Source of the DNA: NVTR01 sp965237505
GTDB taxonomy: Bacteria > Pseudomonadota > Alphaproteobacteria > Rhodobacterales > Rhodobacteraceae
Reading direction: 5' to 3'
Length of the DNA stretch: 64,000 bases
NCBI GenBank assembly: GCA_965237505.1
Contig: CBDEFR010000009.1
Span: 1,178,001 to 1,242,000, forward strand
A model generated the notes under the pieces. It made no database searches. It worked only from the letters and a program-made list of their open reading frames with translations, and was not told the DNA's origin. A program made the translations under genes and the position numbers. Numbering within the stretch: position 1 is the stretch's first letter; every line of letters starts with the position of its first letter. Below are positions 8,079 to 17,462 of this stretch, piece after piece.

Positions 8079-8735
8079 ATGTTCGTCAAATTCACCAAAC
8101 CCGTTGCAACGGCACTGTTCCTAAGTGCAATTACATTTGCTGGCATTTCCGCCGCGCAGGCGCAAAACATGGCGCATGTACATATGGGCCATGTGTACGA
8201 CGGTTGGAATGATACACCAGACGGCCAAGGGCTGTTGCCAACAGCGATCGCTGAAGCCGAGATCGCGGTATTGCACGCTGAACTTGCGGCACAGCAACTG
8301 GACAATCTTGACTGGATGAAAACCCATGCCCTGCACGTCCTGCATGCGATTGACGCCAGCGCAATCGACGCCGGGCCAGGCCTTGGCTACGGCGTGAAAA
8401 AGGCCGCCCTCGGTGCCGCCAAGCATGTTGGCTTCGCTGCCGAGGCTGACGAGGCGACCGAAAACGTGACGCTGCACGCGGTCCATGTTGCGTCGTCTGC
8501 AAACAACACCCTGTCTCGGATTGCCGAGCTTGTTGGATACATCGATTCCATCCAGGCCGCGTCGTCCGCCTCTGCCGCGGCGCCGGCGGTACAAGAGATG
8601 CTGCGCCATGCAATCCAGTTACTGGACGGTCGTGACGCAAATGGCGATGGGTCAGTGAGCTGGCACAAGGACGAAGGTGGTCTGCGCGATACCGCCAAGC
8701 ACATGGGTTTCATGCGCGACGGCGAGGGCCTATGA
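8079..8735 (+). CDS. Secreted His-rich protein with a single EF-hand-like site
   Basis: The 218-aa product has a Sec signal peptide (cleavage expected after AQA near residue 28). The mature part is helical and rich in His (MAHVHMGH, MKTHALHVLHAID, VTLHAVHVASS). Near the C-terminus DANGDGSVSW fits an EF-hand calcium loop. The ATG at 8079 lies 8 nt behind GGGAGA; an upstream in-frame start at 8010 has no such site and would bury the signal peptide. It precedes the ECF sigma gene by 92 bp and probably shares its promoter. I know no function for this family; metal sensing or binding in the periplasm is a guess from the His and EF-hand residues. Confidence 0.75.
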   Translation: MFVKFTKPVATALFLSAITFAGISAAQAQNMAHVHMGHVYDGWNDTPDGQGLLPTAIAEAEIAVLHAELAAQQLDNLDWMKTHALHVLHAIDASAIDAGPGLGYGVKKAALGAAKHVGFAAEADEATENVTLHAVHVASSANNTLSRIAELVGYIDSIQAASSASAAAPAVQEMLRHAIQLLDGRDANGDGSVSWHKDEGGLRDTAKHMGFMRDGEGL

Positions 8736-8827
8736 ATCAAGGCGTATTCCGGCCTGCTCTGCCGGACGCAGGCCGGATCGCTGGAATCTGGCGATTGCCA
8801 TGCAACAAAGGCGCAGGCGAACACTGA

Positions 8828-9358
8828 ATGATGCGATCAAAGCCTGATACCGATCTTCGCCGGGCGCTGGGCGGCGAGGCCTCGTATTTGCGGCGATTTG
8901 CCCGTTCCCTGATCAACGATCCGGCAATTGCGGATGATTTGGTGCAGGATACGCTGGAGCGCGCGATAAGCCGGTGGCACTTGTTTGACAAAAGCCGCGA
9001 CCTGCGGCCATGGCTGTTTAGAATCCTGCGAAATCTGAATATCAGCCAATACCGGCGAGCACAGCAGCGCGGGGTTCATATCGAGCTTGATACCGTCGCA
9101 GAAGTCGCAGTTGCGCCTAAACCGGTGGATGACAGCGCTCTGATGGTCCGTGACATCTCAAAAGCGCTCGACATGCTGCCCTATGAACAACGTGAGGTTC
9201 TTGTTCTGGTGGCGCTGGAGGGGATGAAATACCGCGAGGTGGTGGATGTGCTCAACATTCCGATCGGAACCGTCATGTCGCGTCTAAGCCGGGCCCGCGA
9301 AAGGCTGCGAGACTTGTTGGAATACCCGGTCCAAAAAACCATACGGCGAGTGAAATGA
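8828..9358 (+). CDS. ECF-type RNA polymerase sigma factor
   Basis: The 176-aa product has sigma region 2 (LINDPAIADDLVQDTLERA, then RPWLFRILRNL) and region 4 (LPYEQREVLVLVALEG, then GTVMSRLSRARERLRD) with the short linker expected of the ECF class. It would direct RNA polymerase to a small regulon, probably including the candidate promoter at 7991-8017. The stop overlaps the start of the anti-sigma gene (ATGA, 9355-9358), which fixes the co-expression of the two. Confidence 0.93.
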   Translation: MMRSKPDTDLRRALGGEASYLRRFARSLINDPAIADDLVQDTLERAISRWHLFDKSRDLRPWLFRILRNLNISQYRRAQQRGVHIELDTVAEVAVAPKPVDDSALMVRDISKALDMLPYEQREVLVLVALEGMKYREVVDVLNIPIGTVMSRLSRARERLRDLLEYPVQKTIRRVK

Positions 9359-10131
9359 TAAAGAAAATGAACATCGACGACGCGATGCTGCATGCCTATG
9401 TGGACGCAGAACTTGACCAGCGCGCGGTCGCCGAGGTCGAGGCGTGGTTGCGGGAAAACCCCGAAGACATGGCGCGAGTTGCCGACTGGAAACGGCAGTC
9501 ACAAGAGCTCAAGCGCGTCTATGACGCGATCGCCGGCGAACCGTTGCCGCCAGAGTGGATCAGAACACTGCACGGAGTTGCAAGAAACCGGCGGCTGTAC
9601 TGGGCGCAACAGGCGATCGCAGCAAGTGTACTGCTGGCCGTTGGGGCGCTGGGTGGTTTGTATTTTGCGCCCACCAATGGCGCAGAAATCTCCGGCCATA
9701 TTTCGATCGCCGAGCAGGCACTGAGTGCCCACATCGTTTACGTTTCCGAAGTGCGTCATCCGGTGGAAGTGACGGTGAGTGAAAAAACCCATCTTATCGG
9801 ATGGCTGTCAAAACGCCTGGGGCAACCCTTGTCCGCTCCGGATCTCAGCGCCACAGGATTTGATCTGATCGGTGGCAGGCTATTGGCCGACCAAAACAGG
9901 TCGGCGGCGCAATTCATGTACGAAAATGCCGACGGTCAGCGCATTACACTTTATGTAGCACCCAATCCGACCGGCCAAGAGACTGCGTTTCGCATTGCCG
10001 GTGTTGATGAAACCGAGAGTTTTTACTGGCTGGACGGGCCGTTGGGATTTGCCGTCACCGGCGACATCGGACAAGGCCAGCTGTTGCAAATCGCGCGCAG
10101 TGCTTATGAACAGCTGGATTTTCAGTCCTGA
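9355..10131 (+). CDS. Membrane-bound anti-sigma factor
   Basis: The 258-aa product has a cytoplasmic N-terminal anti-sigma segment (DDAMLHAYVDAELD, typical of RsiW/FecR-like anti-sigma proteins), one membrane helix near residues 83-101 (AIAASVLLAVGALGGLYF) and a periplasmic domain. That segment lacks the HxxxCxxC zinc motif, so this is a zinc-free type. Translation is coupled to the sigma gene through ATGA. It likely holds the sigma factor inactive until an envelope signal releases it. The signal is unknown, but the secreted EF-hand protein next door is a candidate partner. Confidence 0.85.
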   Translation: MIKKMNIDDAMLHAYVDAELDQRAVAEVEAWLRENPEDMARVADWKRQSQELKRVYDAIAGEPLPPEWIRTLHGVARNRRLYWAQQAIAASVLLAVGALGGLYFAPTNGAEISGHISIAEQALSAHIVYVSEVRHPVEVTVSEKTHLIGWLSKRLGQPLSAPDLSATGFDLIGGRLLADQNRSAAQFMYENADGQRITLYVAPNPTGQETAFRIAGVDETESFYWLDGPLGFAVTGDIGQGQLLQIARSAYEQLDFQS

Positions 10132-10285
10132 CCGGTCCGCGATTGCACACATGCAGCGTAAAGAATTGGGGCCGATATGATTGCACGGTCTCAACCTTGG
10201 TGGTTGGATTTTTTCGTCATAATCCCTATGCTTTCCGCACTTCTGGATACGCCGCAAGAGCCCCGCACCACGAAAGCCCAGACCG

Positions 10286-11539
10286 ATGCCCGCCCTGTGC
10301 CGCGATTGCCTGACCCAGTTTGACGCCGGACCGCGCTGTCCGGCATGTCAAAGCCCGCGGGTGAAAAACCACCCGGAACTCTATGAACTGTCAATCGCCC
10401 ACATGGACTGCGACGCGTTTTACGCCTCGGTGGAAAAACGCGACAACCCGGAGTTGCGGGACAAGCCGGTCATCATCGGTGGCGGCAGGCGCGGGGTGGT
10501 GTCCACCGCCTGTTATATCGCGCGGATCCGCGGCGTGCACTCGGCCATGCCGATGTTTCAGGCGCTGACACTTTGCCCCGAGGCGGTGGTGGTCAAACCA
10601 AGGATGAATGTCTATGTCGAAGCCTCGCGCGCCATCCGCGCGATGATGGATGAGCTGACGCCGATCGTCGAGCCGCTGTCGCTGGACGAGGCGTTTATGG
10701 ACCTGACTGGCACCCGAAAATTGCACCGGGCACCGCCTGCGGTGATGCTGGCGCGGCTGGTCAAACGAATGAGCGATGAGCTCGGCCTGACCGGCTCGAT
10801 CGGCCTTAGCCATAACAAGTTTCTGGCCAAAGTCGCCTCGAATCTGGACAAACCCCGTGGATTTTCGGTGGTCGGCAAGGCCGAGACCGCCATGTTTCTG
10901 CGCGACCGGCCGGTGAGCTTGATTTGGGGTGTTGGTCAGGCCATGCAGACAGCGCTTGAAAAGGCCGGTGTCCGCACATTTGCCGACCTGCTCAGGTGGG
11001 ATCGCAAGGACCTTGGCGCGCGTTTCGGCGCGATGGGGGACCGGCTCTATTTCCTGGCCCGCGGCCAGGATCGCCGCCGCGTTTCGGCCCGTGCCCCGAT
11101 GAAATCCATCTCGAATGAGACGACATTTTTTGACGACACGTCGGATGCGGATATTCTGGATGGCCATATCTGGCGGCTGTCCGAAAAGGTATCTGACCGC
11201 GCCAAGGCGCGTGGGCTGGCCGGCCGCATCGTCACGCTGAAACTGAAACGCGCCAATCATTCGCTGCTAAGCAAACGCACGTCACTGCCGGATGCGACGC
11301 AAATGGCGGACCGGATTTACCGCACCGCGCGGGCACTTTTTGAACAGGTCGGCGATCAGGGCCCGTATCGGCTGATCGGCGTCGGCATCAGCGACATCAC
11401 GTCGCAGGACTACGCCGATCTGTCTGGTGATCTTATGGACCCGCAAGCGGTTGTGCGCACCCGTGCCGAACGTGCGGCCGACAAGATCAAGGAAAAGTTC
11501 GGCCCCGACGCGATCCTGAAAGGCCGCGCACTGCGCTAG
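10286..11539 (+). CDS. dinB: DNA polymerase IV (Y family)
   Basis: This is an error-prone translesion polymerase. The 417-aa product carries the Y-family catalytic acids in HMDCDAFYASVE (about residues 39-50) and SLDEAFMDLTG, plus the helix-hairpin-helix thumb and little-finger domain. It has an N-terminal extension of about 30 residues with CRDC and CPAC, a possible zinc ribbon not found in E. coli DinB. I saw no SOS box of the GTTC-N7-GTTC type in the 154 bp upstream, but that was judged by eye only. Confidence 0.95.
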   Translation: MPALCRDCLTQFDAGPRCPACQSPRVKNHPELYELSIAHMDCDAFYASVEKRDNPELRDKPVIIGGGRRGVVSTACYIARIRGVHSAMPMFQALTLCPEAVVVKPRMNVYVEASRAIRAMMDELTPIVEPLSLDEAFMDLTGTRKLHRAPPAVMLARLVKRMSDELGLTGSIGLSHNKFLAKVASNLDKPRGFSVVGKAETAMFLRDRPVSLIWGVGQAMQTALEKAGVRTFADLLRWDRKDLGARFGAMGDRLYFLARGQDRRRVSARAPMKSISNETTFFDDTSDADILDGHIWRLSEKVSDRAKARGLAGRIVTLKLKRANHSLLSKRTSLPDATQMADRIYRTARALFEQVGDQGPYRLIGVGISDITSQDYADLSGDLMDPQAVVRTRAERAADKIKEKFGPDAILKGRALR

Positions 11540-11562
11540 AGCGGTTCACCGACATCAAGCCT

Positions 11563-11597
11563 GCTTCTTTGCAGTCAAAATATCCGCGCCGCAGGCA
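11563..11597. repeat. Copy of the short interspersed intergenic repeat
   Basis: CTGCTTCTTTGCAGTCAAAA then TATCCGCGCCGCAGGCAATT lies between dinB and the convergent amidohydrolase gene. It is closest to the copy near 45053, which has the same TATCCGCGCCGCAGGCA core. Confidence 0.5.
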
Positions 11598-11649
11598 ATT
11601 CGAAAAAAACCGCAGCGCCGCAGGCGCTTCAATTTGACAAACCCGGTGG

Positions 11650-12510
11650 TTATTCTGCGGCCAGCGGCATGGTGCCGCGACCGAAGGCGGCAATTTCGGC
11701 GATGACCTGCGAAATGACACTTTTCAATTCGTTAAAATTGGCGTTTCGACGGATCGTAAGCTCATCCATATACAAAGCGCGGTCGATCTCTATCTGGATG
11801 ACGTGCTGGGCGCGGGCCGGGTGGCCGTAGTGGTGCGCGGTATAGGCCCCTGCAAATGGCGTATTGCGGGCCACGTTCAGACCGGCGCTGTCAAATGCAG
11901 CCTCGATCCGCTCGACGATCGAGGAGCTTGCAGCCACACCAAAGCGATCGCCAAGAACGATATCCGGTTGCGGCAACTTGCCGTGGCTGATTGTATCGAT
12001 TGCCTCGTGCGGCATCGAATGGCAATCCAGCAATATCGCCTGACCAAATTCGTCATGGCTGTCATCCAAAAGCGCCTGCAGACGCGCATGATAGGGCAGC
12101 CAGACATTGCGCAGGCGCGCTTCAACTTCGGCGCGCGGCAATTTTGCGCGATAGATCGAACGCCCGTTGGACACCACGCGCGGGATCACCCCAAGACCAG
12201 AGGTCACCCGCAGATTGGTGCCGGACCGCCGCACATTCTCGATCAATGCCGCGTCCAGTTCCTCGGTGCTGCGATTGAGATCGACATAGGCGCGCGGCGC
12301 GGTCGCAGCCAGCAATGGCGCACCAAATCGCGGTGCCGCTTCAAACAACAGATCGACAAATGCATCTTCCGAAGATCGAATGGTACGTTTGTCCAGAACC
12401 GAGCTGGACAGGAACGACGGCGGATAATCGCGCCCGCTGTGCGGTGACGCGAACACCACACAGCATGTTCGCTGTCTCGGCATCGTCAACTGGTAAGCAC
12501 AATTGGCCAT
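11650..12510 (-). CDS. N-formylglutamate amidohydrolase family protein
   Basis: Members of this zinc hydrolase family release formate from N-formylglutamate in histidine breakdown, or act on related amides. The 286-aa product has the family signatures FASPHSGRDYP near the start, EDAFVDLLF, a DLNR motif and LLDCHSMPHEA in the middle, then TPFAGAYTAHHYG and IQIEIDRALYMDE. I placed the start at the second of two adjacent ATGs (12510) because AAGGAG lies 5 nt ahead. No other hut genes are nearby, so the exact substrate is uncertain. Confidence 0.88.
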   Translation of the reverse strand: MANCAYQLTMPRQRTCCVVFASPHSGRDYPPSFLSSSVLDKRTIRSSEDAFVDLLFEAAPRFGAPLLAATAPRAYVDLNRSTEELDAALIENVRRSGTNLRVTSGLGVIPRVVSNGRSIYRAKLPRAEVEARLRNVWLPYHARLQALLDDSHDEFGQAILLDCHSMPHEAIDTISHGKLPQPDIVLGDRFGVAASSSIVERIEAAFDSAGLNVARNTPFAGAYTAHHYGHPARAQHVIQIEIDRALYMDELTIRRNANFNELKSVISQVIAEIAAFGRGTMPLAAE

Positions 12511-12675
12511 CATCGCTCCTTATATAAACCACTATAGACGGATTCTTAAGGACACCAAAACCCCTTGAAAGCAGATGCGACTCCTTTTATAGACCAGCAA
12601 ACCGGCGCGGGCTTCCCCGCGTCTTGTTGTTTGGGGTTTCAAGTGCCCGCAAGACCACAGGGGTGCCGGTTGCTC

Positions 12676-12750
<75 letters not shown>

Positions 12751-12816
12751 CCGCCCAATGTGGGCAGAACAGAATTTAAGGCGCCCGCGCGCGCACCGTG
12801 AATGAGGAGAGGACCA

Positions 12817-12942
12817 ATGAAGGTCAGAAACTCGCTCCGCTCGCTCAAGGGCCGACATCGCGACTGCCGCATCGTGCGCCGAAAGGGCCGCGTCTATGTG
12901 ATCAACAAGACACAGCGCCGGTTCAAGGCCCGTCAGGGCTGA
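12817..12942 (+). CDS. rpmJ: 50S ribosomal protein L36
   Basis: A 41-aa basic protein beginning MKVRNSLRSLKGRHRDCRIV and ending RRFKARQG matches the alphaproteobacterial L36, the form that lacks the four zinc ligands (only one Cys is present). AGGAGAGG lies 5 nt ahead of the ATG. An IS21 element begins two bases after the stop codon, so the native 3' end and any terminator have been lost. Confidence 0.96.
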   Translation: MKVRNSLRSLKGRHRDCRIVRRKGRVYVINKTQRRFKARQG

Positions 12943-13094
12943 ACTGTCAATCCCGGCGTAAAAAGGGGCCATTCGCCGGAGTAAAAGTGGGCCAGTTGAG
13001 GTGCCGCGCCTTGTTGGGTGTGCTCCCCATAAAGCTAACGCGTGACAAGGCGCATGTTGGCCAAAGGCCAACATCCATCAAGTTCAGACCGGGT

Positions 13095-13880
13095 TCAGGC
13101 TCTGGCGTTTCGGCTCTGTTTTAGCCGAAAGCTGTCGCCGTTCATCTCCAGTATATGGACGTGGTGGGTGAGGCGATCCAGGAGCGCACCGGTGAGGCGC
13201 TCGGATCCGAATATTTCGGTCCATTCGTCGAACGGCAGATTTGAGGTGATGATTATGGAGCCGCGTTCATAGCATTGGGAGATGACTTCGAAGAGCAGCT
13301 CAGCGCCGGTTTTGCTCAAGGGGACAAAGCCCAGCTCGTCAATGATCAGAAGGTTCTGGCTGGTGAGTTGTTTTTGGAACCTCTGCAGGCGGCGTTCATC
13401 GACAGCTTCGATCAATTCGTGAACCAGTGATGCGGCGGTTATGAAGCGGACCTTGAGGCCTTTCTGGCAGGCGGCCAATCCCAGCCCCAGTGCGACATGG
13501 GTTTTACCGGTGCCACTTGGCCCCAGGGCAATGATGTTCTGGTATTTGTCGATGTATTCACAGCGCGCCAGCTCCAGCACGAGCGGCTTGTTGAGTGACG
13601 GGATCGCCTTGAAATCGAAGCTGTCCAGGCTCTTGGTGGCTGGAAACTTCGCGGCCTTGATGCGCCGCTCGATCATCCGGCGTTCCCGCTCTATCAGTTC
13701 AAGTTCGCAGAGCCGCAGTAAATACTGGACGTGATCCTTCTTCTCAGCAGCGCATTGTTGCGCAAGTTTGGAATATTCGCCCAGGAATGTCGGCAAGCGT
13801 CTGGAATATTCGCCCAGGAATGTCGGCAAGCGCAGTTTTTTTAGGTGATGCTGCAGCAGAACCTGCGGTGTATCGGTCAT
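13095..13880 (-). CDS. istB: IS21 helper ATPase IstB (copy 1)
   Basis: This DnaA/DnaC-like AAA+ ATPase assists IstA in target choice. The product is 261 aa, with Walker A ALGPSGTGKTH and Walker B LLIIDELGF. Compared with copy 2 it carries an in-frame 33-bp tandem duplication at about 13789-13821, repeating LPTFLGEYS in the N-terminal IstA-interaction region. It starts at the ATG that overlaps the istA stop (ATGA). Whether the duplicated form is active is unclear. Confidence 0.9.
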   Translation of the reverse strand: MTDTPQVLLQHHLKKLRLPTFLGEYSRRLPTFLGEYSKLAQQCAAEKKDHVQYLLRLCELELIERERRMIERRIKAAKFPATKSLDSFDFKAIPSLNKPLVLELARCEYIDKYQNIIALGPSGTGKTHVALGLGLAACQKGLKVRFITAASLVHELIEAVDERRLQRFQKQLTSQNLLIIDELGFVPLSKTGAELLFEVISQCYERGSIIITSNLPFDEWTEIFGSERLTGALLDRLTHHVHILEMNGDSFRLKQSRNARA

Positions 13881-15375
13881 GCCGGCACCTGCGTCATCAG
13901 GCTCATATAGCTCGCGGGCTTGGTGGTCTCGACCAGTGCTTTGGGCAGGTAGGGGTAGATATCGAGATCGAGCCGTGGCGGGCGCCTCTCGATCCGGCAA
14001 AGCACCAGATGCTTGACCGCATCGTAGCCGATCGCGCCCAGTTCCAGCGACTGTTTGATAGCCCCGTGGACGTGCGCCATCTCGAAGCTCTCAAGGAGCC
14101 GCAGAACCTGGACGTATTCGCGCTTGCCCTTCTTGCCATGCGCGCTTCCAGCAGCCGGTGCAGGGTGGCAAACTCCCCTGGCAGGTCCCAGCCCTGCAGC
14201 GGTGCCGCCTGGTCCAGCGCGCCAACCTTCTGTTCCAGCAGCGGCAGGAAGTGCATCGGATCGAAGACCATATCAGCCTTCTCATAGGACCGTTGGTGGC
14301 AGGCGATCACCTCGGCGCCGCAGCCGATGACGACCTCGTGGACATAGCCGCGGACCTGAACCTCGTGATGAGCGCAGGCGACCGGCACCGAGTAATCGTT
14401 GTTGCGATAGCGGACCATCGAGATCGACGTCGCCCGCGTGCTGACTTTCTCGCAGGCATCGTAGGGTACAGGCGGCAGCGCCATCAGGCCGTCGAGGTCG
14501 CGCATCAGCCGCTCGCCGATAGTCTCGGAATGACCCCGCAGAACCTCATCCTGACGTTTGAGGCATTGCTCCTCCAGCCGGACGTTCAGGTCATCGAAAC
14601 TGTCGAAGCGCGGCATCGGCACCAGGAAGTTCCGCCGGCCATAACCGATTGTGCCTTCGACATTACCCTTGTCGTTGCCCTTGCCAGGACGGCCGAACCT
14701 GTCTTCGAACAGGTAATGCGACTGCAACTCAGCAAAGGTTCTGGTGCGTTGCCGTTTTCCGTCCCCGAGAATCCGTGCCACCGCGATCGTGGTGTTGTCG
14801 TAGAGCCCTGACAGCGGCACGCCGCCGAAGAACGCAAAGGCGGAGACATGGCCATCGCAAAAGGCCTCGGTTGTCTCCGCCGGATAGGCCTTGATGAAGA
14901 ACGCGTCCGAGTGCGGCAGAGACATTGCAAAGTAGTGCAGCTTGCGCACGACCCCGCCAATCTCGCCAAGCGCCTCACCAAAATCAACCTGGGCGTGGCC
15001 TGGCGCGTGCGACAGCGGCACGAACACTTCCCGAGTCCGGCGCTTCTTCTCGCGAACATAGTCGGTCACAATCGTGATCCCGCCGGTGAAGCCATGTTCA
15101 TCACGCAGACGCTCATATATCCGCTTCGACGTATGCCGCTGCTTCTTGAGCCGCGACTTATCCTCTTCCAATATCTGGTTGATGAGCGGAATCAACGGGT
15201 CAAGCTTTGGACGGGCTGGTGGCCCATTCCTGCGATACCCCGGTGGCACCGCATGCTTCAGAATTTTTGACACAGTCTTGCGGTCTATCCCGAAATGACC
15301 GGCCGCCGCCCGCTCACTCATCCCACCGACATGACACGCACGCCGAACCCGGCTGTACAATTCCACAGAATACAT
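13877..15375 (-). pseudogene. istA: IS21 transposase IstA (copy 1), frameshifted
   Basis: The frame matches the 499-aa IstA of copy 2 up to about residue 436. It then shifts because copy 1 has lost one G of the GGG run (near 14136), and reads out of frame to 13903. The N-terminal helix-turn-helix and the DDE catalytic region (QVDFGEA, LYDNTTIA, KGNVEGTIG) precede the lesion, but the C-terminal part of the protein is lost. This copy is therefore probably unable to move by itself, although the intact copy 2 could act on its ends. Confidence 0.85.
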
Positions 15376-15485
15376 CTCCCCGCCCTCAGCTCGTTTGCCT
15401 CAGGCGTCAGAATGGCGGAGTTTTACTCCGCGACAGTCAGATTATTCGACCGTTTCTGTGGTCCAGTATTGCTCCGGGATTCACA

Positions 15486-16051
15486 TAAAGGCCTGAAGGG
15501 GGCCGCCGCCAAAGTGCTGGGTGCTACGATCCAGCGTTGTCGCGTGCACTTCATGCGCAATGCCCTGGCCTGCGTCGGCAAGAAGGACCGTCCCATCGTC
15601 ACGGCCGCGCTCAGAACAGCCTTCGATCAGGACACGCTGGCAGACTCGAAGGAACACTGGACCAAGCTGATCGAGGCTTTCCAGCCGCGTCATCCCAAGC
15701 TCGCCGAGCTGATGCTGCGCGCCGAGGAAGACGTGCTGGCCTACAAGACGTTCCCGCAAGCTCACTGGCGGCAAATACACTCCACCAATCCGCTTGAACG
15801 CCTCAACAAAGAGATCAAGCGCCGAACAAATGTCGTCGGTATTTTCCCTAACGAGGCCGCGATCAGACGCCTCGTCGGCGCACTTATGCTGGAGCAGAAC
15901 GACGAATGGGCAGTCACACGTCGTTACATGACGCTGGAAACCGTCGCCGCCATCTGCGAGGATACCACCATCGACCCGGCGAAAATCGCCGCCCTGTAAA
16001 CCGGCTCAACACCCAGCCGGAGAACAATTTACACCACGCCCTGGGGCACTA
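15486..16051 (+). mobile_element. IS256-family transposase, 3' fragment
   Basis: The open frame 15486-15999 encodes the C-terminal ~170 aa of a mutator-type (IS256) transposase: ATIQRCRVHFMRNAL, then STNPLERLNKEIKRRT with the last catalytic Glu, then NVVGIFPNEAAIRRLVGALMLEQNDEW. The N-terminal two thirds, with the first catalytic residues, are missing where IS21 copy 1 begins. The element's right end is probably GGTAGTGCCCC (minus strand) ending near 16051, directly inside an IS4 transposase. It is dead by truncation. Confidence 0.88.
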
Positions 16052-16402
16052 CCCTTCATGTCCATCATTGATATGGCTTTGATCCATCATCAAAACGATG
16101 GTCTCTCCGTTGGAGGCCAAACGGGTGAATACATCTCCAGCATAGGCCTGCATGATTTCCGCGCAATCAATGTGGGAATTGCTCAAAACACGGGAAACAT
16201 ACTGGTACCGATGATCTTTTGTGCCGATGTGACGCGGTAAAGCCGCCGATAATTCCATCAAATTCGCACTTCGCACATCAAGAACGATGCTCGAAAGCAG
16301 TGTAAGGCCTTCGCAGCGGGATTTATGAAACTTTGGAAGCCGCTCTATAAAATCAGCCTTGATAGCTTCGTTTACCCCAGAAAAACCCAATGAAACAACC
16401 AT
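16049..16402 (-). pseudogene. IS4-family transposase, 5' fragment
   Basis: About 117 residues of the N-terminal part of an IS4-type transposase remain, from MVVSLGF to the first catalytic Asp motif ETIVLMMDQSHIND. The frame is cut where the IS256 end begins, so the remaining catalytic residues are missing. The order of events is therefore IS4 first, IS256 inserted into it, then IS21 plus deletion. The 84 bp beyond 16402 probably hold the IS4 end, but I could not define the inverted repeat. Confidence 0.75.
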
Positions 16403-16486
16403 ACAACATCTCCAATTCTATAACAGGAGACTCCTTGAATCACAGCATGTGGACAGATGGCAAGCTTAATTCGCTAAATTGAAGGG

Positions 16487-16718
16487 TGGTAAGCGGTGAA
16501 CATGGACTTCTTCGGGCAATCGTTGCAACGGTGCGTCATGCTTTTTGCGGAACACCGACCTTCACATTGAGCGAACCGCAGCGCGGGCAGTGCGGATTTC
16601 CGTTCCAGCGTTGTTGCTCCAGCCATAAACGGGCTTTTTCGTTATCACCAAACATATCGACGACTTGCATCAACGAAATGCCTTTGCGGTGCGTTTTACC
16701 CGGACCCTTTTGTGCCAT
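16487..16718 (-). pseudogene. IS1595-family transposase, 5' fragment with frameshift
   Basis: From the ATG at 16718 the frame reads MAQKGPGKTHRKGISLMQVV and continues to a zinc-ribbon start, WNGNPHCPRCGSLNV, typical of the N-terminus of ISXO2-like (IS1595) transposases. After KVGVPQK it stops. The matching continuation MTHRCNDCPKK, the second CxxC of the ribbon, lies in another frame (to about 16487), so a small indel is present. No catalytic domain follows. This remnant lies just beyond the end of the caspase-like gene. Confidence 0.7.
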
Positions 16719-17462
16719 GGCGCGGTTTCCCTTTCTTACAGAATGTGACTCTAAGGTATCTTCCAAATCGGGGGAAGTCAACGACAGAATGTTACTTTTG
16801 GATATAATTCCCAAAGTAATCGTAGCCCGCCTCGGTGTCGGTCTCGATGGCCAGGTCCCACGCATCGGCCTCGGCAATCGCTGCGGTTTCGCGTCGTTCT
16901 TCATCAAAGACCGGCAGCCGGTCGCGCGCGATATCGCTGAACAGCCCGTCAGGATAGCGTTTCAGATATTTCCTGAGCTCGTCCTCATCGCCGCCCCGGC
17001 CGGTTGCGCGCCAATAGGCCGCGTCCAGGCGTTCCAGTTCCTCCTGACGCAGCCGCAATTCCTCGTCCAGTTCCTGGGCGCGCTCTTCGGCAGCGGCATC
17101 AAGTGCGGTGATCTGGTTGCCGCTCAGATAGCCGGTTGCCTGCAGATCATTGGCTTCTTGCCAGGCAGTCACGGCGGCGCGCGATCCGGGTCCGAAAATT
17201 CCGTCGACGCCGCGCGTGTCATAGCCCAGCAACGACAGGTCACGCTGAATTTCACGGCGCGCATCGCGGTCCAGAGACAATGCCGCTTCGGCCTCGCGGG
17301 CCAGCTTGGCAGGTGATTTCTGCAAGTCCTGGGCATCCTGTATTTCGCCTTCGAGCGCGGCGGGAACCGGCACAAACCCAACCAGCGGCGGCAGAAACCC
17401 ATAGGCCGCAACACCGGGTGGCGCCGCTTTGGCGGCATCACCGATACTTGTGCCCGCCCTTA

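Larger units (their letters stand above)
12945..15485 (-). mobile_element. IS21-family element, copy 1 (defective)
   Basis: The 2541-bp element is nearly identical, in opposite orientation, to the copy at 51965-54473. Its ends read TGTCAATCCCGG (12945) and, on the other strand from 15485, TGTGAATCCCGG, an imperfect terminal repeat. It contains istA (frameshifted) and istB (with an internal duplication). The flanks (TGAAC on the left, TAAAG on the right) do not match, so there is no target duplication. Its right end abuts a truncated IS256 transposase, which suggests an adjacent deletion after insertion. Confidence 0.9.

Noticed and set aside
13789..13821. Tandem repeat as a start of a CRISPR or satellite array
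   Set aside because: There are only two units, in frame within istB; no array is present anywhere in the window.
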